Assembly: GCF_036504375.1 (NCBI RefSeq)
Contig: NZ_DASXVH010000105.1
Coordinates: forward strand, 1-25,118
DNA from: Novimethylophilus sp036504375
GTDB taxonomy: Bacteria > Pseudomonadota > Gammaproteobacteria > Burkholderiales > Methylophilaceae
DNA: 25,118 nt
Direction: 5' to 3'
The notes below the pieces were generated by a model. It worked only from the letters and a program-made list of their open reading frames with translations. It was not told where the DNA came from and ran no database searches. This document shows, piece after piece, positions 1 through 8,532 of the stretch (position 1 is its first letter; the number at the start of each line of letters is the position of its first letter). Position numbers and translations under genes: made by a program.

Positions 1-1233
1 GAACTCCGGCCGGAAATGCTTGATGAAACTGATTACCGGCGTCGCCGCCGCCTCGCCCAGCGCGCAGATGGTGCGGCCGGAAATGTTCTCGCCCACGTTG
101 GTGAGCAGGTCGAGGTCTTCCATGCGGCCACGGCCCTCGGCGATGCGGCGCACCACGCGCCACATCCAGCCGGTGCCCTCGCGGCAAGGCGTACACTGGC
201 CGCAGGATTCCTCGTAGTAGAAATAGGACAGGCGATCCAGCGCCTTGACCATGTCGGTGGAATCGTCCATCACGATCACCGACCCCGCGCCCAGGCTGGA
301 GCCGCCGACCTTGGAAATGGAATCGTAATCCATGGTGCACTGCATCATCAGTTCGGCCGGCACCACGGCAGTCGAGGAACCGCCGGGGATCACCGCCTTA
401 AGCTTGCGCCCTTTCCAGACGCCGCCGGCCAAAGCCAGCAGTTCCGGAAACGGCGTGCCCATGCCGATCTCGAAGTTGCCGGGCTTTTCCACGTGGCCGG
501 ACACCGAGAACAGCTTGGTGCCGCCGGAATTCGGCACGCCCAGGTCCATGAACGCCTGGCCGCCGTGCTGCATGATGTAGGGCACGGAAGCGTAGGATTC
601 GGTATTGTTGACGTTGGTGGGCTTGCCGAACACACCGAAGCTCGCCGGGAACGGCGGCTTGAAGCGCGGCTGGCCCTTCTTGCCTTCGATGGATTCGATC
701 AGCGCGGTTTCCTCGCCACAGATATAGGCGCCGTAGCCGTGGTGCGCATACAGATGAAAGCTGAAATCGGTGCCGAACAGGTTGTCGCCCAAAAAGCCCG
801 CCGCGCGCGCTTCGTCCAGCGCCCTTTCGAACAGCTCGTATTCCGCCCAGATTTCGCCGTGGATATAGTTGTAGCCGACGCGCGCACCCAGCGTGTAGGC
901 GGCAATCGCCATGCCCTCGATCAGCTGGTGCGGGTTGTAACGGATAATGTCGCGGTCCTTGAACGTGCCCGGCTCGCCTTCATCGGTGTTGCAGACGATG
1001 TACTTCTCGCCGTCGAAATAGCGCGGCATGAAGCTCCACTTGAGGCCGGTGGGAAAGCCCGCGCCGCCGCGGCCGCGCAGACCGGAAACCTTGATCTGGC
1101 TGATGATCTCGGTGGCCGGGATTTTTTCCGTCACAATGCGCTTCAGCGTATCGTAGCCGCCGATGCTGCGGTAGGTTTCCAGCGCGCCAGGATTGGGCAG
1201 GTGCAGGGTACGGAAGCAGACTTCGTTGGCCAT
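1..1233 (-). CDS. nuoF: NADH-quinone oxidoreductase subunit F (3' end cut by window)
   Basis: This subunit of complex I binds NADH, FMN and the N3 [4Fe-4S] cluster and takes hydride from NADH on the cytoplasmic arm. The reading frame starts at ATG 1233 and is open to the window edge, giving 411 codons; roughly 15-20 C-terminal residues are missing. The glycine-rich nucleotide/FMN segment GLRGRGGAGFPTG lies near residue 50. Three clustered cysteines occur in ESCGQCTPCR near residue 345, and the fourth ligand is in the later GRTICA segment, so all N3 cluster ligands are present. Its ATG shares one base with the TAA of nuoE (TAATG), which suggests translational coupling. It is the most distal gene seen of the nuoABCDEF operon; nuoG and later subunits should follow beyond position 1. 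Identity is very secure. Confidence 0.96.
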   Translation of the reverse strand, partial: MANEVCFRTLHLPNPGALETYRSIGGYDTLKRIVTEKIPATEIISQIKVSGLRGRGGAGFPTGLKWSFMPRYFDGEKYIVCNTDEGEPGTFKDRDIIRYNPHQLIEGMAIAAYTLGARVGYNYIHGEIWAEYELFERALDEARAAGFLGDNLFGTDFSFHLYAHHGYGAYICGEETALIESIEGKKGQPRFKPPFPASFGVFGKPTNVNNTESYASVPYIMQHGGQAFMDLGVPNSGGTKLFSVSGHVEKPGNFEIGMGTPFPELLALAGGVWKGRKLKAVIPGGSSTAVVPAELMMQCTMDYDSISKVGGSSLGAGSVIVMDDSTDMVKALDRLSYFYYEESCGQCTPCREGTGWMWRVVRRIAEGRGRMEDLDLLTNVGENISGRTICALGEAAATPVISFIKHFRPEF

Positions 1234-1706
1234 TATTTCAGCCCCGCCAGCAGTTCATCGACCTTTTCCGGAGTCAGGTGCTCGTGCATGTCCGTGTTGT
1301 TGACGTGCAGCAGCGGCGCGCCGCCGCAGGCGCCCATGCATTCGCCTTCCTTGAGCGTGAACTTGCCATCCGGCGTGGTTTCGCCGCAATGCACGCCCAG
1401 CTTGTGTTCCAGATGCTCGACGATGGCGGCGGAGTCGCGCAGCATGCAGGAGATATTGGTGCATACGGTGATCTTGTGCTTGCCCACCGGCTCAAGGTCG
1501 TACATGTTGTAAAAGGTCGCCACCTCGAGCGCGGCGATGGCCGGAATGCCGAGATATTCGGCGACGAACTCGATGGTGTCCTTGGCCAGCCAGCCCTTTT
1601 CCTGCTGGGCGATGCGCAGCGCCGAGATCACCGCGGACTGGCGGCGATCGGCCGGATACTTGGTCAGCTCGCGGTCGATCTTGGCGAGGGATTCAGGGGA
1701 AAGCAT
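1233..1706 (-). CDS. nuoE: NADH-quinone oxidoreductase subunit E
   Basis: A 157-residue thioredoxin-like [2Fe-2S] subunit of the complex I dehydrogenase module, which works with NuoF. The four expected cluster cysteines are visible: two in ITVCTNISC near residue 85 and two in EGECMGACGG near residue 125. The protein has the family's usual length. Its ATG (1706-1704) overlaps the TGA of nuoD by one base (TGATG), and its own stop overlaps the nuoF start, so D, E and F form a tightly coupled translational unit. Nothing unusual is seen in the protein. Confidence 0.96.
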   Translation of the reverse strand: MLSPESLAKIDRELTKYPADRRQSAVISALRIAQQEKGWLAKDTIEFVAEYLGIPAIAALEVATFYNMYDLEPVGKHKITVCTNISCMLRDSAAIVEHLEHKLGVHCGETTPDGKFTLKEGECMGACGGAPLLHVNNTDMHEHLTPEKVDELLAGLK

Positions 1707-2959
1707 CAGCGGTCAATCTCTCCGAAAACAATATCTTGCGTGCCGATGATGGCGACCAGGTCGGCGATCATGTGGCCGCGCGTCATTTCGTCCAGCGCGG
1801 CCAGATGCGCGAAGCCGGGTGCGCGGATTTTCAGGCGGTAAGGTTTGTTGGCGCCGTCGGAAACCAGGTAAATGCCGAATTCGCCCTTGGGGTGCTCCAC
1901 TGCGGCGTAAGCTTCGCCTTCCGGCACATGGAAGCCCTCGGTAAACAGCTTGAAGTGGTGGATCAGCGCCTCCATGTCGTGCTTCATGGTTTCGCGCGAC
2001 GGCGGCGCCATCTTGTAGTTGTCGCTGATCACCGGGCCGGGGTTGGCGCGCAGCCAGGCAACGCATTGCTTGATGATGCGGTTGGACTGGCGGAACTCTT
2101 CCATGCGCACCAGATAGCGGTCGTAACAGTCGCCGTTGGTACCGATGGGGATGTCGAAATCCATGCGATCGTACACTTCGTACGGCTGCTTCTTGCGCAA
2201 ATCCCAGGCGATGCCCGAGCCGCGCAGCATCGGGCCGGTCATGCCCAGCGCCAGCGCGCGCTCCGGCGCCACCACGCCGATGCCGACGGTACGCTGCTTC
2301 CAGATACGGTTGTCGGTGAGCAGCGTTTCGTATTCGTCGACATAACCATCGAAGCGGCTGGTGAAATCCTCGATAAAATCCAGCAGCGAGCCCTGGCGGT
2401 TCTCGTTCATGCGGCGGATGTCGGCGGCGCCGTGTATCTTCGATGCCTCATACTGCGGCATGCGGTCCGGCAGATCGCGGTAGACGCCGCCCGGACGGTA
2501 ATAGGCGGCATGCATGCGCGCGCCGGACACCGCCTCATATACGTCGAACAGGTCTTCGCGCTCGCGGAAGGCGTACAGGAACACCGTCATCGCCCCCACG
2601 TCCAGCGCGTGCGCGCCCAGCCACAGCAAGTGGTTGAGGATGCGGGTGATCTCATCGAACATCACCCGGATGTACTGCGCGCGCTCCGGCACTTCGACGC
2701 CCATCAGCCTTTCGATCGCCATCACATAGGCGTGCTCGTTGGACATCATCGACACATAGTCGAGGCGATCCATATACGGCAGAGCCTGCAGGAAGGTACG
2801 ATTTTCCGCGAGCTTTTCGGTGGCGCGGTGCAGCAGCCCGATATGCGGGTCGGCTCGCTCGATCACTTCGCCGTCCAGCTCCAGCACCAGGCGCAGCACG
2901 CCGTGAGCGGCTGGGTGCTGCGGGCCAAAATTCATTGTGTAGTTTCTGATTTCAGCCAT
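1706..2959 (-). CDS. nuoD: NADH-quinone oxidoreductase subunit D
   Basis: The 49-kDa-type subunit of complex I (417 residues), which forms the quinone-binding cavity together with NuoB. The N-terminus MAEIRNYTMNFGPQHPAAHG contains the hallmark GPQHPAAHG loop with the conserved histidine next to the quinone head group. The C-terminus ending in DIVFGEIDR is also typical. ATG 2959 is preceded by a good ribosome binding site (AGAGGTGA, 3-4 bases away). Unlike the other gene junctions of this operon, 116 bp separate it from nuoC, and a hairpin element fills that gap; the nuoD ribosome binding site lies just beyond the element. Confidence 0.97.
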   Translation of the reverse strand: MAEIRNYTMNFGPQHPAAHGVLRLVLELDGEVIERADPHIGLLHRATEKLAENRTFLQALPYMDRLDYVSMMSNEHAYVMAIERLMGVEVPERAQYIRVMFDEITRILNHLLWLGAHALDVGAMTVFLYAFREREDLFDVYEAVSGARMHAAYYRPGGVYRDLPDRMPQYEASKIHGAADIRRMNENRQGSLLDFIEDFTSRFDGYVDEYETLLTDNRIWKQRTVGIGVVAPERALALGMTGPMLRGSGIAWDLRKKQPYEVYDRMDFDIPIGTNGDCYDRYLVRMEEFRQSNRIIKQCVAWLRANPGPVISDNYKMAPPSRETMKHDMEALIHHFKLFTEGFHVPEGEAYAAVEHPKGEFGIYLVSDGANKPYRLKIRAPGFAHLAALDEMTRGHMIADLVAIIGTQDIVFGEIDR

Positions 2960-2972
2960 ACGTCACCTCTTC

Positions 2973-3076
2973 ATTCCGCATTGCGTTCAAACGAAGACAA
3001 GGCGGAGGCGCGCAGACAGTACGAATAGTACGGCAAGCGCCGACAACGCCGTATTCGTTTGAACGCAATGCGGAAT
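2973..3076. repeat. Long intergenic inverted-repeat element between nuoC and nuoD
   Basis: A perfect 22-bp inverted repeat (2973-2994 and 3055-3076) encloses a core with nested stems: ggcg 3001-3004 with cgcc 3047-3050, ggcgc 3007-3011 with gcgcc 3037-3041, and a central GTAC/GTAC pair. Transcribed, the whole 104 bp would fold into one long interrupted hairpin inside the nuo mRNA. The right arm abuts the nuoC TGA (3078-3076), sharing one base with it. The core motif CAAGGCGGAGGCGCGCAG resembles dispersed hairpin repeats I associate with betaproteobacterial genomes; that recollection was not checked. It could stabilise or attenuate the mRNA segment between nuoC and nuoD. There is no U-tract of a classical terminator. 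Confidence 0.85.
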
Positions 3077-3672
3077 CAGCCACGATGGAAGCCCTCGTCG
3101 CGGATAATGCGCGGCACATTGTTGCGCAGTTCGATGGAGACCGGCTGATAAATCACGCGCTGCTGATCCGGGTCGTAGCGCATCTCGACATTGCCGATTA
3201 CCGGAAAATCTTTTCTGAACGGGTGGCCGATGAAGCCGTAGTCGGTGAGGATGCGGCGCAAGTCGGGATGGCCGTCGAACATGATGCCGTAGAGATCGAA
3301 CGCCTCGCGCTCGAACCAGTTGGCCACGGGCCATATGCCAACCATAGAGGCAATCAGCGGGAAATCGTCGTCCTCGACGAAGGCCTTGATCCGCACGCGC
3401 TGATTGAGCGCGACGGAAAGCAGATGATAGACCACCGCGTAGCGGCGCCCTTCCCACAAACCTTCCTTGTAATCGCTGTAATCGACGCCGCACAGATCGA
3501 TCAGCTGCTCGAACTGCAGACCCGCACCATCGCGCAATATTGTGCAAACCGCCACGGCATCGGCGGCCTTGATGTCGACGGTCAACTCGCCGACATGCTC
3601 GGCCAGCCGCGCCAGCTTGTCGCCAAGCGCGTTCCTGAGGCTTTCTGCCAGCTTTTCCAGACGGGGGCTCAT
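3076..3672 (-). CDS. nuoC: NADH-quinone oxidoreductase subunit C
   Basis: The 30-kDa-type complex I subunit (198 residues), a structural part of the hydrophilic arm. I place the start at ATG 3672 (MSPRLEKLAESL), eight bases after nuoB, although the frame is open upstream. The conserved family segments are present: GVDYSDYKEG, then the FEREAFDLYGIMFDGHPDLRRIL signature seen in parts near residue 130, then GHPFRKDFP. The ribosome binding site before this start is weak, so coupling to nuoB translation is likely. The stop codon TGA touches the large inverted repeat that separates it from nuoD. Confidence 0.95.
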   Translation of the reverse strand: MSPRLEKLAESLRNALGDKLARLAEHVGELTVDIKAADAVAVCTILRDGAGLQFEQLIDLCGVDYSDYKEGLWEGRRYAVVYHLLSVALNQRVRIKAFVEDDDFPLIASMVGIWPVANWFEREAFDLYGIMFDGHPDLRRILTDYGFIGHPFRKDFPVIGNVEMRYDPDQQRVIYQPVSIELRNNVPRIIRDEGFHRG

Positions 3673-3680
3673 AGGTGGTT

Positions 3681-4157
3681 TTATCGGGCGATGGTATTGG
3701 TGCGTTTGATCTTGTTTTGCAACTGGATAATGCCGTACAACAGCGCTTCTGCGGTCGGCGGGCAACCCGGCACATAGACGTCGACCGGAACGATGCGGTC
3801 GCAGCCGCGCACGACAGAATAGGAGTAATGGTAATAGCCGCCGCCATTGGCACACGACCCCATCGAGATCACCCAGCGCGGCTCGGCCATCTGGTCGTAA
3901 ACCTTGCGCAATGCGGGCGCCATCTTGTTGATCAGCGTGCCGGCGACGATCATCACGTCGGACTGACGGGGACTGCCGCGGAACACGATGCCGAAACGGT
4001 CGAGGTCGTAGCGCGAAGCGCCGGCATGCATCATTTCCACCGCGCAGCAGGCCAACCCGAAGGTCATCGGCCACATCGAACCGGTACGGGTATAATTGAT
4101 GACGGTATCCAGGGTCGTCGTGACGAACCCCTTCTCCATGATGCCTTCGATGCTCAT
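3681..4157 (-). CDS. nuoB: NADH-quinone oxidoreductase subunit B
   Basis: The 20-kDa-type subunit of complex I (158 residues), which holds the N2 [4Fe-4S] cluster, the last centre before quinone. All four ligands can be read: the tandem cysteines in GLACCAVEMM, one in SMGSCANGGG and one in VPGCPPTAEALLYG. Length and termini are normal for the family. It lies 58 bp after nuoA and 8 bp before nuoC in the same transcript. Confidence 0.97.
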   Translation of the reverse strand: MSIEGIMEKGFVTTTLDTVINYTRTGSMWPMTFGLACCAVEMMHAGASRYDLDRFGIVFRGSPRQSDVMIVAGTLINKMAPALRKVYDQMAEPRWVISMGSCANGGGYYHYSYSVVRGCDRIVPVDVYVPGCPPTAEALLYGIIQLQNKIKRTNTIAR

Positions 4158-4215
4158 GCCTGCCGTCTCCGAACCGACACCATCGACTCAACCAGCACGC
4201 TTCCTGCTCGCACCG

Positions 4216-4572
4216 TCACTCCCATTCCAGCGCCCCCTTCACCCACTCATAGACAAAACCGACGATCAGGATGCCGAGGAACACCATCATGGCGACAAAA
4301 CCGAACAGGCCGATCTCCTTCAGCACCACTGCCCAGGGAAACAGGAAGGCAATTTCCAGATCGAACAGGATGAATAGGATCGCGACCAGATAGTAGCGCA
4401 CGTCGAACTTCATGCGCGCATCCTCGAAAGCCTCGAAGCCGCATTCGTAAGGAGAATTTTTTTCGCTATCCGGACGGCTGGGGCCGACCAGCTTGCCAAT
4501 GACCATGGGCACGACGCCGACGGCCAGCCCAACCAGAATAAACAGCAAAATCGGAAAGTAATTTTCCAGCAC
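4216..4572 (-). CDS. nuoA: NADH-quinone oxidoreductase subunit A
   Basis: A small membrane subunit of complex I (118 residues) with three hydrophobic segments, near residues 4-26, 60-80 and 86-110. The conserved loop SPYECGFEAFEDARMKFDVRYYLVAI, with its key cysteine, lies between the first and second. The first codon is GTG at 4572 (MLENYFP when initiated). Upstream bases show only a poor Shine-Dalgarno (GGA about 15 bases away), so initiation at this first gene of the operon may be modest. A recognisable promoter and a leader hairpin lie upstream. Confidence 0.95.
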   Translation of the reverse strand: MLENYFPILLFILVGLAVGVVPMVIGKLVGPSRPDSEKNSPYECGFEAFEDARMKFDVRYYLVAILFILFDLEIAFLFPWAVVLKEIGLFGFVAMMVFLGILIVGFVYEWVKGALEWE

Positions 4573-4618
4573 GCTAAATCGAATAATCCAAGTGATTTTT
4601 GTAAAGCCGCAAGACTCA

Positions 4619-4637
4619 GGCTGTCATCGCGACAGCC
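4619..4637 (-). promoter_or_regulatory. Stem-loop in the nuo operon leader
   Basis: A perfect 7-bp stem (GGCTGTC/GACAGCC) with a 5-base loop lies between the proposed nuo transcription start and the nuoA GTG. No U-tract follows on the minus strand, so it is not a convincing terminator. A role in mRNA stability or regulation is inference. Confidence 0.5.
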
Positions 4638-4670
4638 TATTCGAGACTGTGAAGTGGCCAAGCGGAGGTA

Positions 4671-4700
4671 ATTATCCTAGATAGTGGGATACCGGGTCAA
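4671..4700 (-). promoter_or_regulatory. Candidate sigma-70 promoter of the nuo operon
   Basis: Reading the minus strand, TTGACC (4700-4695) and GATAAT (4676-4671) each match the -35 and -10 consensus at five of six positions, with an 18-bp spacer. Transcription would start near 4664, giving a leader of about 92 nt before the nuoA GTG at 4572. This is the best promoter-like match I found in the intergenic regions examined. Confidence 0.6.
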
Positions 4701-4779
4701 CTGACTTTGCATAAATTAATGCTATTAGAAAAATTAATACCCATGACTGTTCACTCTATTAAGCATGGTACATTGAATA

Positions 4780-5328
4780 TTATTTACCGAGCGGCCCAAG
4801 ATTAAAACGAAATAGCAGCTTCACTTCATCGCCCACAACCTCAAGCCAGTCCGTAGTGCCAATGCCATACTGTTTCCGAGAAATGGGAAACAGCCCTTCG
4901 AGAATCGCGACATTGTTTTCCAGTTTAACGGTAAAGGGCACCATGACCGGCTGGGTCACCCCTTTAATGGTCATTTTACCTTCGGCCTCATACGAGCCGC
5001 CGCGTGCCTTGAACCCGCTCGACTCGAACTTCGCGGTTCTGAATTGTTCGATATCGAACCAACCTTTGGTTCTCACTTCATCATTGGAATCAGGATTGCC
5101 GGCATCTATGCTGGCCATCTCTATCTCAACCTGGGCCCTGGCCGCTTCAGGATGATCGGGGTCGAACGCGATATGGGCATTGTATTTGCCGAATTTACCC
5201 TCGATCGGCACCCCCATCTGCCGCGAAATAAAGGTAATGTTGCTTTTTTCGGGGTGAATCTGACCGAATTCCACCGCATGACAAGCTGCGGAAACCATGG
5301 TCATGGCGACAGCGAAGAAAATCTTCAT
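4780..5328 (-). CDS. yceI: YceI-family periplasmic lipid-binding-like protein
   Basis: An exported protein of 182 residues in the YceI/lipocalin-like family, whose members bind amphiphilic or isoprenoid molecules; the physiological ligand is unknown. I chose the second of two close ATGs (5328) because AGGAG sits 8 bases upstream; the frame is open further but without support. The N-terminus MKIFFAVAMTMVSAACHA is a signal peptide, probably cut before VEFGQIHPEKS. Family features include the early SNITFISRQMGV strand, FDIEQFRTAKFESSGF in the middle and the GTTDWLEVVGDEVKLLFRFN end. It is transcribed divergently from sucC with about 167 bp between the starts, and it precedes nuoA on the same strand. 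Confidence 0.85.
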   Translation of the reverse strand: MKIFFAVAMTMVSAACHAVEFGQIHPEKSNITFISRQMGVPIEGKFGKYNAHIAFDPDHPEAARAQVEIEMASIDAGNPDSNDEVRTKGWFDIEQFRTAKFESSGFKARGGSYEAEGKMTIKGVTQPVMVPFTVKLENNVAILEGLFPISRKQYGIGTTDWLEVVGDEVKLLFRFNLGPLGK

Positions 5329-5495
5329 TGGCATTTCTCCTGTAGATCGTTTTATTACAAGCTCGGCATAAAACCATGCAAAAACCATGCTAACGCCACA
5401 CCAGCCCGCATCGTCCGTAACATCGTCATTTCGCCTGCTGGCTTCTTTTCTGCTTTTCAGCCAAAATTGCATTAATTTTTCGCACGGGATTTTTC

Positions 5496-6656
<1,161 letters not shown>

Positions 6657-6665
6657 GTACTTAAC

Positions 6666-7541
6666 ATGAGCATACTCGTCAACGACAACACAAAAGTGCT
6701 GTGCCAGGGCTTCACCGGCAAGCAGGGAACGTTTCATTCCGAACAGGCGCTGGCCTACGGCACCAGGATGGTGGGTGGCGTCACGCCGGGCAAGGGCGGC
6801 CAGACCCATCTGGGGCTGCCGGTGCTCAACACCATGCGTGACGCGGTGAAAGCCACCGGCGCCAATGCCAGCGTGATCTACGTGCCGCCGCCGTTCGCCG
6901 CCGATTCCATCGTGGAGGCGGCGGACGCCGGCATCGCGCTCATCGTCTGCATCACCGAGGGCATCCCGGTATTGGACATGCTCAACGTCAAGGCGGCACT
7001 CAAGGCCAACGGCGTAAAACTGATCGGCCCCAACTGTCCCGGCGTCATCACGCCGGATGAATGCAAGATCGGCATCATGCCGGGATTCATTCACCGGCGC
7101 GGCAAGGTGGGCATTGTATCGCGCTCCGGCACGCTCACCTACGAAGCCGTCAACCAGACCACACGGCTCGGGCTGGGACAGACCACCTGCGTCGGCATCG
7201 GCGGAGACCCAATCAAGGGGCTGAACTTCATCGAATGCCTGGAATTGTTCCAGGCTGATGCGGAAACCGAAGCCATCATCATGGTAGGCGAGATCGGCGG
7301 AGACGATGAAGAAGCCGCGGCGGAGTATATTCGCTCCCATGTCACCAAGCCGGTAGCTGCCTACATTGCCGGACAGACCGCCCCCAAGGGCAAGCGTATG
7401 GGACATGCCGGGGCCATCATTTCCGGCGGCAGCGGCAAGGCCTCCGACAAGATCGCCGCATTGGAAAAGGCCGGCGTCGTCGTCGCCAGTTCGCCAGCGG
7501 GGCTGGGCGAGGCGGTAGTGGCGGCAATCGATGCAAAATGA
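6666..7541 (+). CDS. sucD: Succinate-CoA ligase (ADP-forming) alpha subunit
   Basis: The catalytic alpha subunit of succinyl-CoA synthetase (291 residues), partner of the adjacent sucC product. The CoA-binding N-terminal region contains CQGFTGKQGTFHSEQAL. IGPNCPGVITP and SRSGTLTYEAV follow. The phosphohistidine that carries the phosphoryl group lies in KRMGHAGAIISGG near residue 247. All key segments are intact. It overlaps nothing and is followed 19 bp later by an exported ankyrin protein on the same strand, probably in one transcript. Confidence 0.97.
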   Translation: MSILVNDNTKVLCQGFTGKQGTFHSEQALAYGTRMVGGVTPGKGGQTHLGLPVLNTMRDAVKATGANASVIYVPPPFAADSIVEAADAGIALIVCITEGIPVLDMLNVKAALKANGVKLIGPNCPGVITPDECKIGIMPGFIHRRGKVGIVSRSGTLTYEAVNQTTRLGLGQTTCVGIGGDPIKGLNFIECLELFQADAETEAIIMVGEIGGDDEEAAAEYIRSHVTKPVAAYIAGQTAPKGKRMGHAGAIISGGSGKASDKIAALEKAGVVVASSPAGLGEAVVAAIDAK

Positions 7542-7560
7542 ACCACGGGGATTATCGGGA

Positions 7561-8508
7561 ATGAAATTGACCAAAACACTGGTCCTGCTGTGCGGGCTTC
7601 TGCTGCTGTCGCCGATGACGTGGGCGGATGAGGATATTCCCTACCTGCTGACCGCCGCCTCCAAGGGCGACCTTGCCACGGTACAAGCCATGCTGGACAG
7701 CGGCGTCAACCCCAACACCAAGGACAAGGACGACATCACCGCGTTGATGTATGCCGCGCGCAAGGGCAATGCCGAAGTGGCCCGGGTTTTGCTGGACAAG
7801 GGAGCCGAGGTCAACGCCAAGGACAATGGCGGCTGGACCGCCTTGATGTTTGCCTCCAAAAAGGATTTTCTGGAAGTCATGAAGGTACTGCTGGCCAAAG
7901 GCGCGGATATCGGCGTTCGCGACGAGGCCGGCTGGAGCGCGCTGGGGCTGGCGTCGACCTCCGGCTATAGCGATGCGGTCGGCCTGCTGATCGAGCATGG
8001 AGCCAGCGCCAACGCCAAGAGCGACGATGGCAAAACCGTGCTGATGTATGCCGCCAAAAACGGCGACGTTCCAACCGTACAGACGCTGCTGAAGAACGGC
8101 GCCGACACCTCGACCCGCGACCGCTTCGGCGCGACCGCGTTGATGTATGCCGCCCGCGAAGGACGCGTGCCCGCGATGCAGGCGCTGATCGATGGCGGCG
8201 CAAAAATCGACTCCAAGGACACTACCGAATGGACGGCGTTGACCTGGGCGATCCGTCGCGGCAGGGTCGAGGCCGCAACACTACTGGTAGACAAAGGCAG
8301 CGACGTCAACCTCAAGGATTCGGAAGGCACGCCTTTATTGCATTACGCGGTGGAAAGCGGTTCGACGCCTATCCTGCAACTGTTGCTGGATCGCGGCGCC
8401 AAGGTCAAAGCCAAGGACCAATACGGCCTCACCGCGCTGGTGTATGCGATGAAAAGGCAGCGGGCCGAAATGGTGCGCCTGATCAAGGGCGCGGGCGGGT
8501 CGTATTAA
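7561..8508 (+). CDS. Exported ankyrin-repeat protein
   Basis: A 315-residue protein with a clear signal peptide (MKLTKTLVLLCGLLLLSPMTWA) followed by about eight ankyrin repeats of 33 residues, each with the TALMYAA(R/K)xG...LLxxGA pattern. I chose ATG 7561 because the signal peptide begins there; an in-frame ATG at 7531 would add ten residues, overlap sucD and spoil the signal. The repeats fill the whole mature protein, so no enzymatic domain is seen. Ankyrin stacks bind other proteins; a periplasmic binding partner is implied but unknown. It lies between sucD and nadE, 24 bp before the latter. Confidence 0.85.
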   Translation: MKLTKTLVLLCGLLLLSPMTWADEDIPYLLTAASKGDLATVQAMLDSGVNPNTKDKDDITALMYAARKGNAEVARVLLDKGAEVNAKDNGGWTALMFASKKDFLEVMKVLLAKGADIGVRDEAGWSALGLASTSGYSDAVGLLIEHGASANAKSDDGKTVLMYAAKNGDVPTVQTLLKNGADTSTRDRFGATALMYAAREGRVPAMQALIDGGAKIDSKDTTEWTALTWAIRRGRVEAATLLVDKGSDVNLKDSEGTPLLHYAVESGSTPILQLLLDRGAKVKAKDQYGLTALVYAMKRQRAEMVRLIKGAGGSY

Positions 8509-8532
8509 GCCCGAAGCGTTCTTACGTTTCCC

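Noticed and set aside
16..1512. 498-codon open frame on the plus strand
   Set aside because: It lies antisense to nuoF and nuoE, whose cluster cysteines and family motifs are unmistakable; the GC-rich codon pattern creates the shadow frame.
1736..3028. 430-codon open frame on the plus strand
   Set aside because: Antisense to nuoD and rich in His/Val/Ala as expected for a reverse-frame shadow.
3076..4191. Longer nuoC start at 4191 fused across nuoB
   Set aside because: The upstream part is nuoB read in another frame; family length and alignment support ATG 3672.
4638..4652. Possible att site matching the tRNA-Leu 3' end near nuoA (TTCGAGACT versus tRNA TTCGAGTCT)
   Set aside because: Only about seven bases match in any alignment; too short to call a second attachment site.
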